In this document: positions 22,623 through 35,700 of the stretch, piece by piece | How the letters are laid out: each line of letters begins with the position of its first letter | Position numbering within the stretch: position 1 is the stretch's first letter | Origin: Sphaerolaimus hirsutus | Lineage: Eukaryota > Nematoda > Chromadorea > Monhysterida > Sphaerolaimidae | Direction of reading: 5' to 3' | Length of the DNA stretch: 64,000 nt | NCBI GenBank assembly: GCA_964036195.1 | Contig: OZ038453.1 | Coordinates: forward strand, 24,266,352 to 24,330,351 | The notes under the pieces: generated by a model | Databases searched by the model: none | Seen by the model: the letters and a program-made list of their open reading frames with translations, nothing else | What the model was told of the DNA's origin: nothing | Program-made: the position numbers and the translations under genes

Positions 22623-25600
22623 CTAAGCAACAGATCTGGCCCCCTTTTTATTCGCGGTAGAAGTACCAGCCTTTGCTGCTGCCGCCCAGCGGACGTGGGC
22701 CCCCACTTCGGCCGCCGCGACCACGGCCGCCGTGCGCTCCGCGATTTTGACCGGCATTGGCTGCCGCGGCACCCCGGTCGGAGCTGTGAAGGTGGGGAAG
22801 CTAGTTTTTGGTGATGATGACCCTGGATTGATTGTGAAACCAGCATACCAAATATACAACTGTATGCACAGAACACAATTAACCCCGCAAAACCGTGCCC
22901 ACCTGGACCGGTTATTCTGCTGCAGGCTTCCTCGGCGCTCGGATCCACTTCCAACCGAGCTATTTCGGCTGCCGCCGGCGCCACGAATTTGCGCCGCACC
23001 GCCAGCTCCGCGCCCGTACGGGAGTCCGCGAGCACCGCGTCCACGTTTTTTCGAACTTCCTGTAAAAGTACATAATCTTGTGTGGACATGTCACCAGATT
23101 CAATACTACCTTTACACGTCATTAACATGACAGACCTCCTTCGCCCTGTTGAACAGGTCCGCCAGCAGCCTTTGCCCCTCTTTGCAGAGGTCGGGATCGG
23201 TCGACCCGCACATCTGGCGCCACCTGAGGTGAGGATGATAATGTTGATATGATCAGAACAACATACGTATGACCTGCAACATCTATCTCTAGCGCCAATG
23301 AGCGCTGTACCCTGTTTCGCCCACCTGGCTAGCGTTGGAGCGCTGTAACCTTCCAGCGCCAGTACGCAATCCCGGGCCAATAGGCGACCCAAAAACGTCT
23401 CCCCGTACTTGCTCAGGTGGATGCCGTCTGTGCCTACAATCCCTTCATATAGGCGCATTGTGTCCACACCCACTAGGTGCGGAATAATTGCGGATTTTTT
23501 GTTGCGCAGCATGTAGTTCAGAGGCTGGGTGATGGTCACACCAGGTATATTGGCGCAGACCCGTGACAATGCTGATTCAATGTCTCTACCCAACCTCCAA
23601 AGCACAGCCTCTGCGTACGCGTTGTGCGCTACACCCTCTTGCGCCGGAAAAAACGGCTGGGTTACGCAGCACACAATCGGAATGTGCGGCAAGCCTTGGT
23701 CAAACAGAATGAAACGTAGTTGTAACAGCGCCACGTAAACATTCCGCACGAATTGGCAAATGCCTTTTGATTCCCCCGATTTAGCTACGCAAAACGCGGT
23801 GTCAATGTAGTCCAGTATCGATTTCCAGACCACAATTTTCACCTCGCTAAAATCAGCCAGGGCACACGCACCTTTCATAGTCGCCATTCTACACCCTGTG
23901 TAGCAGGTCGCTATGGTTGACACAGACACCGTATTCGGCAAATGCGCCGCCTCCGTGTGGACGACACTTTTACGTAAACAGTCCAGGAGTGGCACTCTCA
24001 CCGATTTAGCAGTGCTGTCGCCTAGCAACCACACGCGCAACGGTACAAAAGCGACTGACACGCCTAGCCACCCATCCCGCGGTCCCGTATGGTCCTGGCC
24101 ATACTTGTCGTCTCGCGAGAACTTATCAGAAAAGAAGTTTGTGGGTAGCGGCGTTAAAGACCATACAGGCGCTTGCCAGGTCACCGGACGCTTCACATCC
24201 CGCTGCAGGTATGGTATTAAAGGCAAATACCTATGGCAAAGGTTTAATACCTATGGCAAAGGGTTGTCCTCATAGTCAAGATGAAAACGCTGAATCACCT
24301 CGTTCTCCATGTCCACCACGCCGTCATCTGCGGCCTCACCCGCACCTTCCACGGGCTCTACCGCAGCAGCCGCCGCGCCGGCGGAACTGGAGGAAGACTT
24401 CCCCTTGTTGCGCTTGTTGATGGTCTGGTTCCACTGGTTGACTGCAATGGTGGGTATGTGTTGAGATATCATGGATAGTGATGATCGGGAATGGCGAAGT
24501 GGTTCAGGACATATTGTATAGCGTTTAATAACACTCTCCCTGACCACATACTCTACTATTTCCCCATCTTCTATCTCCGATTCTTTGATACCAAATTCAA
24601 TATATTTTTGAATATTACGTATCGTTCTCCCCCATTTTGTATTGTTCCCTCGTGAACTATGCAAGCCACCCAGCCTACCTTGGTGCATGGCCTTCGCCCT
24701 CTCTTTGTGCGCCTCGAGCCTAGTGCCCACGGTCCACATCTGGTCCGACTCAAACACCACGAACTCGGCATTGTAGGCCTGCTCTTCTTCTGACGTAAAT
24801 GTCAGCGAGGCCATCTCCGGGGAGGCGCGCACTTCCTCGAGAGCCAGACCGTACATATTCATGTTCCGGCCGTCGCTCGACTTCGTCACGCCATCCCACA
24901 AAGTTTTATTATAGCCGTTGCCGAGATAGCGATGCGCGCGCGCCGCATTGTGAATCTGCCGCGTCCCCGTGAGTTTCAAATACATGGCGAAGGCTTTGTT
25001 CCCCTTGACGCACATTTGCAAAACTGACACGAGGGAGCGGTAGGCAGGTGTACTGCGCATCCGAGCAGAATCGTCGGAAATTGTCTTATCGTACCATGTG
25101 ACGGCTTGATTGTCATCGGTATTATCGTAGTACAATTTCCACTGCTCGTTGCGCCACTCCGCCCAGCACTTGGCCATAACACTGGGGGCCATCGGATCAT
25201 ATTCAATATACGATATGTTGTACCGTATGGCTTCTTCTTTGAGAGCCGGCACGCCCAGTGTTTCACCTTTGTGCCAGAGCAGCGCGCACATAATGCACTT
25301 CCAGCGTATGCCAAAGGCCAGGAAGTCAGTCCGATGAAAAAAGGACATTGGATCCTGTGGCTCGGTGCTACTCAACATAAAAATGTTGTTCACATTGGCC
25401 GTCAGGTCGACTCCCTTGGCCTGCAAGCTGAGTTGCACTCGCTCGACCATCTCTCGCTGCACTTTTAATTCATCCCATAATTGGGTTTGCATGCGCTGAG
25501 ATTCGAGCTGCATCGTCTCAACGATCATGGCCTGACCCAAGTCGATCTGCCCACTTAAATAAATGGCATGCTGTAATTTAGCAAAGATCTCCTTGGATTG

Positions 25601-26725
25601 GCCCGTGAACGCACCCAGGGATTCGGCCTGCAGGGGAGTGAAATAATGTATAATATGCGTAGCTAATAATTTCCGCAAAGGGTCAGTAGAAGCTTTTTTG
25701 CATAGTTCATACCTCATCTCCACACCCCGTAACATCAATGTAGTTAGGCCTACTTTAGCATACAATGTTTTAAAAGAAGCCGAAATAATAACCCCGGTTA
25801 CATTTTCAGGATTTTCATTGTTTATAATACGATACAACTCAAAATAATCCTGTAAAGGTGGCACCAAAGAGATAGTAAAGAACAATCCCCCCATGCCACT
25901 CACATTGATCGGACCTTTGGCCAACAAGTCATCCATCAAGCGCATTTGCTCAGCGAGCTCAGCGTACTTCCCGGACCGGGACTCGACCAGAGTGTTGACG
26001 AACGTGACGCGCTCACGTGGTGTCATGGTGCCAAACTTGGTCTTCATCGCCACCGTATCCGCCGCCGTCATGGCCGGTGACGTGGTCAAGCCCTCCGACT
26101 CCGTGTCCATGTCAGAACGATTTGCGATGAAGCTTTTTTCGTGCTTCGTTTTGTGCGACAAAGCCTGCATTTTCGCGATTTGGTAATATAACACCTTATC
26201 TACAGGCCGACTTGGCTCAAAAATAGCTTCACAATGCTGCAATAAATTAAACCACATGCGAACTACTAATGAGATTTTTAACGCTGTAGTTTGCACCGTA
26301 AACGTAGCTCTCAAATTCAGCCGAAATTTACCTTGAGTGGGTTTTTTGTGATTTTAAAAACGCACTCCTGAGCGTGTATTGCACCATTGCGAATCAGACA
26401 AACCACAATATCAAATTCACAGATGAAACCACTCTCAGAATTAAAACCCGAACCCAACATTATCTGACACCTGGAACTGACAATATAATGCCCCTCACCA
26501 GATGCCAGATAATAATCCCACGGCCCCACTAACCGTTGTCGCGGTGCGCTTTTTTGGACCTCCGCCCTGCACCGTGCACCCTTTACTCGCCAGGACACGA
26601 AAACTGCCCGATTTACGCCCCGACCGACGTAACGGCTGCGATTTTGTGCCCTCAGGGTCTTGGGAATCTTGAGAGGTGTCAACGAAACCGTCGTTTTCGT
26701 TTTCCACCTCTTCAACGAGCGCCAT
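22623..26725 (-). CDS. Eight-exon gene with SGNH/GDSL-like hydrolase domain, 979 codons
   Basis: Exons on the minus strand: 26534-26725, 25904-26236, 24679-25627, 24299-24441, 23325-24202, 23136-23223, 22903-23059 and 22623-22822 (TAG stop). All introns are GT-AG (donors include GTGAGT and GTAGGC; acceptors CTGCAG, TTGCAG, TTACAG). All seven junction phases agree and give 2940 nt, 979 residues. Exon 1 is acidic then basic (SQDSQDPEGTKSQP). Exons 2-3 form an unrecognised helical region. Exon 4 has a serine/alanine-rich linker. Exon 5 has LLGDSTAKS near its start and DGIHLSKYG near its end, which fit SGNH blocks I and V (Ser; Asp-His). The last exons are alanine-rich and basic. The donor of exon 6 (GTCTGT) is the weakest. 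Esterase domains are known in ORF1 of CR1-like LINEs, and the LINE ORF2 starts 276 bp downstream, so this may be an intron-bearing LINE ORF1 or a separate gene. Confidence 0.75.
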
Positions 26726-27540
26726 GTCTTCCTATGTAAGTAAAAACCATAATATGTCTGAATTCGGCCATCTCGATTCAGTAGACAAAAGAAAAATTTC
26801 CGAAATTTTCGATATCGTGATATGTATACATCACATGAGTCATCGGAATTTTTTGGATCCACAATTTTACACGCCAATATTTTTACATCGAGTAAAATGA
26901 ATCTGCATAAATATTTACATACGTATCCTTTAAACCCTTTCACATTTCCTTCTGGGTACTGCAATATATGACCCGAGGAGTATGAAACAGCTTTTCGGAC
27001 GTAGTGAATGCATCCCAACCGACGGTTCCCACCGGACTCACCAATTCGAATGTGAAGAACCGCCGAAATTTCCTCGCCTTTCAACCAGAGCACTCGACGT
27101 TTAATTCCTTTTCTCCGGCGATCTGGAATATATACGCCAGAAGTCGAAATGCAATACAGATTTCTAAACGAAAACCTCTGCTTGTAATTAAAGTGCCGCA
27201 TTGCGATACTTTGTAAACACTGATTTTCATAGAATTTCTCTTTTACAGTGTTTAAGTCGACTTTACTTGAGGTAACAATCGACTTTTTCACATTACGTGA
27301 TAAAGTTGATGTATCACTTTCAGATACATTGTAACTTCCAAGGTATGTACCACACTCGTACGTATCTGCCAAAATTACGGTAATAATTGCGTACGTGCAG
27401 AGTTGTACAATACCTTGCCAATAAATGGCGGACATTTTCTTGGCACTGCTCCAGCTCCCTTTGAGCGGTGTTTTTACACCTTGGATGCAGACCATATATG
27501 TCCAGAAGCTTTAAAAAACCGGCCCGAGTCACCAGCGGTC
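26726..27540 (-). other. Upstream region of the SGNH gene
   Basis: This would hold the promoter and leader. A 392-codon open frame (27495-26317) crosses it in a different frame from exon 1 and runs through exon 1 and intron 1; it shows no domain and is probably chance. No clear TATA box was found. Confidence 0.35.
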
Positions 27541-27790
27541 ATTAAAAGACTGGTCTGGTAAACCCTGCCTCCCTATTCTCAACTGCGAACGCCAAACTTA
27601 CCCCTCTGATGGGAGTTTGTCTTTTCGACGTTTTTCTTTTTTTCAATTTTTGTTTTACACAGAAACACGGAAACTCATAAATTTTGAAAAACTCAAAACT
27701 CAAATGAGTTTTTTTTTGGAGAACACAGAAACACAGAAACACGGAAACACAGAAAAGTTTTTTTGAGTTTTTGTGTTTTTTTCAGCAAAG
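27541..27790. repeat. AACTCAAA/ACACGGAAAC repeat cluster
   Basis: The cluster has degenerate tandem and inverted copies of ACACAGAAACACGGAAAC and AAACTCAAATGAGTTT. The same vocabulary occurs at 5475-5540, 29450-29660, 33446-33655 and 36905-37075. It looks like a hAT-type subterminal array; ends and target duplication were not found here. Confidence 0.5.
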
Positions 27791-28093
27791 CGATTGAATG
27801 CACATTAATTCAGTTATACTAAACAAGATAAGATAAGCATGTATAGTATGTAAATATGTACAGTATGTATTCACATTTTATAATGGTACAAATAAAAAAT
27901 TTAAGATGGCATGCACATCTCATGGTGGATTTGACAATTTAAGTTTCGACATTTAAGTATACCTTATTACCTCGAATTAACCCCCCCCTTGAATTAACCC
28001 CCCTCAAAATGGACTGGTGAAATAATAAGCCCCCCCTCAAAATAGCCTCCTCCGGGATGATGTACATCATGTATCCAATGTATTTACATGGTT

Positions 28094-28985
28094 GGGCTGA
28101 AAAGTCCCCGGCAGTGCTCGCCATTCACGCTAGGGGTAAGCTACGGTGATAAAATTTTCACACGTTAATATATCAGGTGTTTTGAGTTTTCACCCAAAAT
28201 TTCACCCCTCTAGCTCCACCCACTGCGGAACTGTGGGGGTTACAATTTCGGTCATTTTGTGCTGATGTACAAATGGTGCTCTAGCTCAATGCTGCTTTAA
28301 GTTGTGATCATGAAATTTTGGCTAGTGTAAGCCAGTGTGTTGGCAATGTGCTGATAGTATTCAACACTTTCATCAACATCATTGCTATTAAGGTAAAATT
28401 AATATGCAGATCAGGGTGATGTGCAAGAAATGTGGGAACTGTGATGGATGTTTTTGGTGATAATCTGAGATCATGTTGTATTGCAGTGATTTTGATGTTT
28501 TTTTTGAAATGTGCAGTAAATTATTATGTCAATTAAATTTCATTTGTGTTTCATTACTAATCTGTAGGGGCCACATTACCTGTATTCAACAGCAGTGTGC
28601 ATGACAAACGCCTCCTTTATTGACCAACCATAGAGGCAGAATGATGAATTTGGTAGTGAGAGTAGGGACAGTAATGACAATATGGACTAGGCTTATGATA
28701 TCATAGCTAATGTTGGTTAGTGCTGGCACATTGCCAACACTGGTGGCTTACACTGGCCAAAGTTTCATGATCACAACTTAAAGCAGCGTTGAGCTAGAGC
28801 ACCATTTGTACATCAGTACAAAATGACCGAAATTGTAACCCCCACAGTTCCGCAGTGGGTGGAGCTAGCGGGGTGAAATTTTGGGTGAAAACTCAAAACA
28901 CCTGATATATTAACGTGTTAAAATTTTATAACCGTAGCTTACCCCTAGCGTGAATGGCGAGCACTGCCCGGGGACTTTTCAGCCC
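28094..28985. mobile_element. Inverted-repeat element, GGGCTGAAAAGTCCCC ends
   Basis: Arms of about 270 bp (28094-28370 and 28720-28985) are near-perfect inverted copies around a unique centre of about 350 bp. No transposase frame is seen and no clear target duplication was found, so the superfamily is unknown. On the left (27950-28090) lie short CGAATTAACCCCCC repeats with no gene. Confidence 0.7.
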
Positions 28986-29137
28986 GGCCATGTACATGAT
29001 GTATTTATTACTGCTAATCTGCATCGCAGCTACACATAGACTGTACTAGGTTGTGTAGCTATCTACATGTTTATTTCAAATATATCCTGTTTGGACACAT
29101 TTATAACCTGTTTTGGTTACGTAAATGCCTACTATTT

Positions 29138-29665
29138 TCAATGATCCTTACAAAACTTTCTGATGAAATAATAAACCCCCATGGGGGTATTTCGGGGTAA
29201 ATGGTAGTTGTAGTTCAAATCAATTCCGTAGTCTTCCATACAGTGCATATCCATTGAAGAATTTTGGAGTACTGCGTAAATTGTCGTTTCTGGGCATTTT
29301 GTTGTTGGTGTTGTGATGTTGATGTCCTCATTGTGGACATTTTTATGGACTTTTTGACACTTGAATGAATACACAGATGTTATGTGGGGTTAAAACATGT
29401 GTAAAACCAACATTTTATAAGAAAACCACTGTTTCCAGATCGAAATGCTGTAAATCGAAATTTTTTGGGGGAAAACTCGATTTTTTTTGGAAAAAAACTC
29501 GAGTTTTTTAAAAAAAAACCTCAAAAAATCAAGTTTTTACAAAAAAACACAGAAATAAAAACAGAGTTACTCAAGTTTTTTTCAAGAAAAACTCAAAACA
29601 CAGGTATTCATTTTTGAAAAACTCAAAACACAGAAAGTGTTTTTTTGGAGAACTTACCCATCGTT
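29138..29665. mobile_element. Remnant sharing a right end with the element at 33446
   Basis: The right end reads GAGAACTTACCCATCGTTG, and the inverse of this starts the element at 33446. The interior (29240-29375) is homologous at DNA level to 33740-33930 in opposite orientation. A short minus-strand frame with several cysteines is visible but has no splice or domain support. Confidence 0.45.
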
Positions 29666-29708
29666 GGGTACACTACATAGTGTGCATGGCGACAAACATT
29701 ACACTCAC

Positions 29709-32700
29709 CCACACTTTTCCAAAAATGGTGGTTCAAGTAGACCAGTATCAGGCCCTGCGGGCACTCCCAGTCACTGTAAAATGCCTTGTGAAATGTCAAA
29801 TGGCCTGTAAAATGTCAAATGTCATGCAAAATGTCAAAGGTCATGTAAAATGTCCTGGAAAATTTCAAATGTCATGTAAAGTATCAAAAGTTATGTAAAA
29901 CACCCTGTAAGTTGCAAACAACCTTGCCCATTGACCAATGCTTTTTAGATGACTTTTGACACTTTGTTTGACATTTGACATTTTCCAATGTATTTTACAT
30001 TTTTGACACGTTGCATGACATTTGACTCAAATGTCATGCAAAATGTCAAAGATCATGTAAAATGTCCTGGAAAATCTCAAATGTCATGTAAAGTATCAAA
30101 AGTTATTTAAAATACCCTGTAAGTTGCAAACAACCTTGCCCATGGACCAAGGCTTTTTAGATGACTTTTGACACTTTGTTTGACATTTGACATTTTCCAG
30201 GGTATTTTACATTTTTGACACTTTGCATGACATTTGACATTTGGCATTTTCCAGGGCTCTTTACGTGATTTTTGACACTTTGTTTGACATTTGACATGAC
30301 ACAGGGCATTTTACAGGGTCTGGGACTGACACCTGGCGGCGACGCCATTGTTCGCTCGCTGGGATCACTCGCCATTTCATCCATGAAACATTGATAAGTA
30401 CACTCGCTGAAATTACTTTTTTCGTGCAACTGCCATGTGAAATCATTCACTGCATAGTGACCAAGATCCACATATTTGTCGGGGTTGAAGATTCTTGGTT
30501 CAGTGTTCATACAGCTGCAAAATTGTGTTTTGTGATTTTGTGTCAACCTAACTTACATGTGGTTACCCCCGGGGGTTTTATTTTTCATAGTGTAAATTTT
30601 GCGGGTGGTTCAACCAGGGAAGGGATATTTCGAGGGGTCTATTTTTTGTCAGAAATTTCCGTGAAATTCATACTAAAGAATATCTTTGTAAGTGCCTAAA
30701 ACCGGTAATCAATATGTCAGAATATGATACATTAGACGATATCAACGTATTCACATATACATTGCATATACATTATGTACATATTGACATCATTCCAAAT
30801 GGGGGCATTTCGAGGGGGTGACTACGAGGATACACGATAAATACAAAATCAGAATTTTTGGTGGGTAATTCGATGTTTGGGCAATCCCGAGGTAAATCAA
30901 TTGCAAAATCTCACCCGTTCTGGCCCTGTTTTGTTTGCTCCAAAAGGCACTGGTCGATTTCTTTGATATACTCATGTTGACACTTTTTGACGGCATTGTC
31001 CAGTTTTCTTATCAATCCACCATCTGCGCCGCTTTTGTCAACACACTTGTCAAAGCATTGATCTTCTGGGGGCAGTCCCAGACCCTGTACAATGCCCTGT
31101 CAAATGTCAAATGTCACGCAAAGTGTCAAAAGTCATGTAAAATGCCCTGCAAAATGGCAAACTGCAGTTTGTCATATTGCAGGGCATTTTACGTGACTGT
31201 TGTCACTTTGCATGACATTTCACATTTTACAGGTCATTTTGCAGGGTCTGGGATTGGCACCAGGTTCAGAAATGGAATCGCTCCACCATTTATTCGCAGT
31301 TTTCAAACACTCCACATGTGTCGGATTGCTGCAGTCGCAGTCGGGTACCTGGGAATTTTCTAAGGCTACGTTTACAGCTATTTTGTGACGACTCAACAAC
31401 ACTTAAAAAGTACAATAAGTTGAGTAAAAAAGTTCCATTTTCATGAGAAATAGTGGTCAACTGTACATTCTACCCTAGAAGACAGTTACCCGATTAGTGA
31501 TGGAAAGGCACCGGGGTAGTGATGGAAAAGCGCCATGGCGCTGGCGCCTGGCGCTAGCGCCAAAGCAAAAAGCGCCATGGCGCTTTTGGCGCTTGGCGCT
31601 AAAACGCTCTGGCGCCATTGGCGCTTGGCGCTGAGGTTTGAGAAAGCGCCATGGCGCTTTTGGCGCTTGGCGCCATTTTCTGGTGGCGCTATTGGCGCCT
31701 GGCGCCGGCATTTTAAATGGCGCCAAAAAAGCGCCAACCATGATAATCAAAAATTGTTATAATACGGGGAAATCGACACTGCAGTTGATTACTTTTGAGG
31801 CAACTGAATAAATATTGATTAATATTAGGGTAAACTTTATATAAATAGATGTGAACATCGAATAAAAGCAGAGGTGTTAAAATCGCGGTAAATCCCCTTG
31901 TATGCTTTGCTCCCAATTCTTTCTTGCAGTCAAAATCAGGGGTTCAGTCTGGCGGGGGTTAGAAGGGGTGGGGGGGTTACCCCCAACAAACGCTCCGGCT
32001 ATCTATCTATCCCCGGTGCCGCTCAGCTATCTATCTAACCTGATGGTAAATTTTAGGCTACTATCGCTCGAGCCCCCCACCCCCCCCCCCAAATCGACCA
32101 GATATGTATCTCTCCAGAGCGATTATTTGAGAAATTTTGCCCTGATTTAGTGGTTGTTTGAATGGGCAAAAGTTGAATAGACTACTATGACTTCAGCGGT
32201 CCGTCACTCACAGTTATGCACTCATTTTTCTACCATCAAATTGTAGAACAAATTTTTTTGGCGCTGGCGCTATTGGCGCTTGGCGCCATCACTCTCTGGC
32301 GCCATTGGCGCTTGGCGCTGAGGTTCAGAAAAGCGCCATGGCGCTTTTGGCGCTTGGCGCCATTTTGCTCTGGCGCCATTGGCGCTTGGCGCCGGGGTCA
32401 GAAAAGCGCCATGGCGCTTTTGGCGCTTGGCGCCGAAAGCCTGGCGCTTTTTCCATCACTACGACCGGGGCACCGGTTCTCCGGTGCTGGGCACCGAAGG
32501 GCACCAGCACCAAGGCTGGTGCGGTGCGGTGCCATTTTTCGGGGGTGCCCTGCCAGTGCGGTGCCTTTTCCATCACTATACCCGATACCGGGCGACAACG
32601 GCAACGTTTTCAAAATGTCTATTAATCTTGAGCTACGAGCACAATTCTGCAATTTGACATGCATATTCGCCTAGGTAGAATGTATAGTTGACCACTTTTT

Positions 32701-35700
32701 CTCACGAATATGGGACCTTTTTAATCAACTTATTGAACTTTTTCAGTGTTGTTGAGTCTTCAAAAAAAACCGCGTAAATGCTACCTAGCATTGAAAAAAT
32801 CTCTGGGAGATTTTTATTTTAAAAAAATCAGAAAATAACAGAAAATGTAAGATAGTCTGAGTTTTATACTTTTCACGATTTTCTAGAGAGATTTCACCAT
32901 ATTTTCTTTTTGAGAGATTTTCTGAGATTTTCAAAATTTCAGAAAATCTCTCAAATTCTGATATTTATATTTATTTATATTTTTTACAGGTTTTGTGACA
33001 GAGATTTAATTATATTTATTTCTTGAGAGATTTTCCGACATTATATTTAATTATATTTTGTAAAAATTGATGATTTTTAGATGCTAATGCTACCTAACAT
33101 TTAAAAAAAAATTAAAAATGTTTTTTTAAATCAACTGACTGGAGGCGGCGTCGGTATGTCCGGGCCTGGGGGCGGAGCTAGGGTAGGTTCACTAGTGCTC
33201 AAACTCCCGGGCACGTGGAGCAAAAGACACGTAAGCAGTATCTGTGAAAGGTGTTTTGTATTAAGCATACATTTGGCACTTTACTTTTTGAATATTTTTA
33301 TTGGCACAGCCAAGTGTTCTCAATTTGCAATTTCTCCCAAACCCTGTAAAAATGCCCGCTGAAGCGTGAAATTCATGCACATAGTCGAGAGGTAGGTAAA
33401 ATCACACATTTTAAAAATTCTGCTATTTTGACACCTTGCGGTCAACGATGGGTAAGTTCTCAAATAAAAAACACTTTCTGTGTTTTGAGTTTTTCAAAAC
33501 TGAATACCTGTGTTTTGAGTTTTTTTCATGAAAAAAACTTGAGTTTCCATGTTTTATTTCAGTGTTTTTTGAAAAACTCAAGTTTTACTGTAAAAACTCA
33601 AGTTTTTTAGTAAAAACTCAAGTTTTTTTGGTAAAAACTCAAGTATTCTAACAAAAAGTTGCATTTTACAGCATTTTGATGTGAAAACAGGGGTTTTCTT
33701 ATCATATATAGGTTTTGCTATAGGTTTTGCTGATATAGATGTTCCACAAATTGAGGATCTGCATATTTGTTCATGTGTCAATAAGTCCACAAAAATGTCC
33801 ACTACAGTCCACAAAATCAAAAAAATAAGCATGCCCACTCCACAGCATAAGCATCAACAAAATGTAAAAAAACGACGATTCACACTGTACAATAAAATAC
33901 TTCAATGGATGTGCACTGTATGTTGTACTGTGTGATTAAACTGCAACTATACTTGAACATGTACATCGTTGAAGCCTTCAACGTATCTGAACCAGAGTTG
34001 CGAAAGCGTATTTACTCTTACCCGAAATACCCGGGTAAATGGGTATTTATTGATAGACGCGGTGCCCAAAGAAGCGACAGCAAGTTGTTGCGAAGTTTAT
34101 GTCATTCATCCAATCTTGTTTACAGCCCAAGTGGCTACTTAAATACCATCACAAGAGAAATGCAACTGTGCACACATTAAGGATCTCACATTCTCACATT
34201 ATACTTACGCTTACGCTTACGCTTTCATAAAATACCCGTACGCTTTATTACGCTTTCCTGGCCAAAATACCTGGGTACTAAAAGCGTAAAAAAATTTTTT
34301 CACACAGCACAGTTTTACACTTTTGAAAAAGTGTAAAACTACAAAAAATTATAGTGAACCAGAACACATAACAAAAAAAAACTGAAATCACGCAATAACA
34401 TCCAAACCGAGCATTGTCATAAACAATGTCATAAGTCATAACACTAGTGGAGTGGCTACTGCAGGACAACCCAAAATACCCTTAGCTAAATTTTAAATTG
34501 ACATAAAAATGTGGCTTCGCCTGGTCTCGATAATGGTATACGCGGCGGACAGCACACTTAAAGTATGAAAACCTACCATAACCCATCTGAATAAGAAACC
34601 AAAAATTATACAGTTTTTTCACCGTAACATTTCGTTTTTAGTATGGAATAATTAATTACAAAATTTATCACAAGATTTTATTCATTGAATTATGGTAGGT
34701 TTTCATACTAAACACCTTCCCGGACAAGTTCACCACCCATTTTTTTTATTCCACTTTGAATGCAATATCTCCGTCCATGGAGGTGTTATATAGCTGAAAC
34801 TTTGTATATATAAAGTTGTAAGACCCCTCTACTCCCCAACAATGGGGGAGGTGCGGCGACTCACTACAGGGTGGGTTGCCCTGTATGCAACAATTTTTGT
34901 GGCGTTTTTGGTGTCCCAAGCAAGTTCACCACCCACTTGATTAGCTACACTTTGAAGGCTATATCTCCAGCTGTGAGGGCGGTAGAAAGCTGAAATTTGG
35001 GGGATGTCTTGCCAACAACCCCCCTCACAATACACCAGTGGGGCGGCTGCCGACGACCCACTAAAGCATGGGTCACTGCATATAAAGTTGATAATTTTTT
35101 TAAGAACAGCCCAAGTGTCAGAAACAAGTTCGCCACCCAACTGCATTACAAAACAATGTTGTGAGAACATACCTGATATAAAATTGAATCAGATTTGAAC
35201 CCTAGTTCTGCTCATAAAAGTTTTTTCAGTAGGGCACCCACCATGTCCCATAAACAGCAGACTGAAAATTTCACTTTAAACCAATTTTTTGTATCACACT
35301 TAAAAAGTTGGTTTACAAAGTTAACTAGGGGAGGGTCTAAGGTTCAAAGTTATGTAAACAACATAACCTCTAAAATGCTTCCATAAGGAAATTTATTTGG
35401 GGTGAATGAAAAAGTGAAAATTGTGTCAAATTTTGTTCCTGAAATGACATCATTTTGACATCATAGAATTCACCCCAAGTAAATTTCCTTATGGAGGCAT
35501 TTTAGAGGTTATGTTGTTTACATAACTTTGAACCTTAGACCATATCTAGTGAACTTTGTAAACCAACTTTGTAAGTGTGAAACAAAAAAATGGTTTAAAG
35601 TGAAATTTTCATTCTACCGTTTATGGGACAGGGTGGGTGCCCTACCAAAAAGAATTTTTTTGGCTGAATTAGTGTTCCAACGCGATCCAGTTTTATATTA

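Noticed and set aside
26317-27495. 392-codon open frame on the minus strand
   Set aside because: It crosses exon 1 and intron 1 of the SGNH gene in another frame, has no recognisable domain and a composition unlike a protein; probably a chance frame.
29767-30320. Possible CRISPR-like or satellite array (repeated ATGTCAAATGTCATG words)
   Set aside because: Units are degenerate, lie within an inverted-repeat element with splice-site ends, and the genome is eukaryotic.
34829-35170. 113-codon minus-strand frame and its mirror at 35777-36043
   Set aside because: The two are inverted copies within a foldback element; no domain and no splice support.
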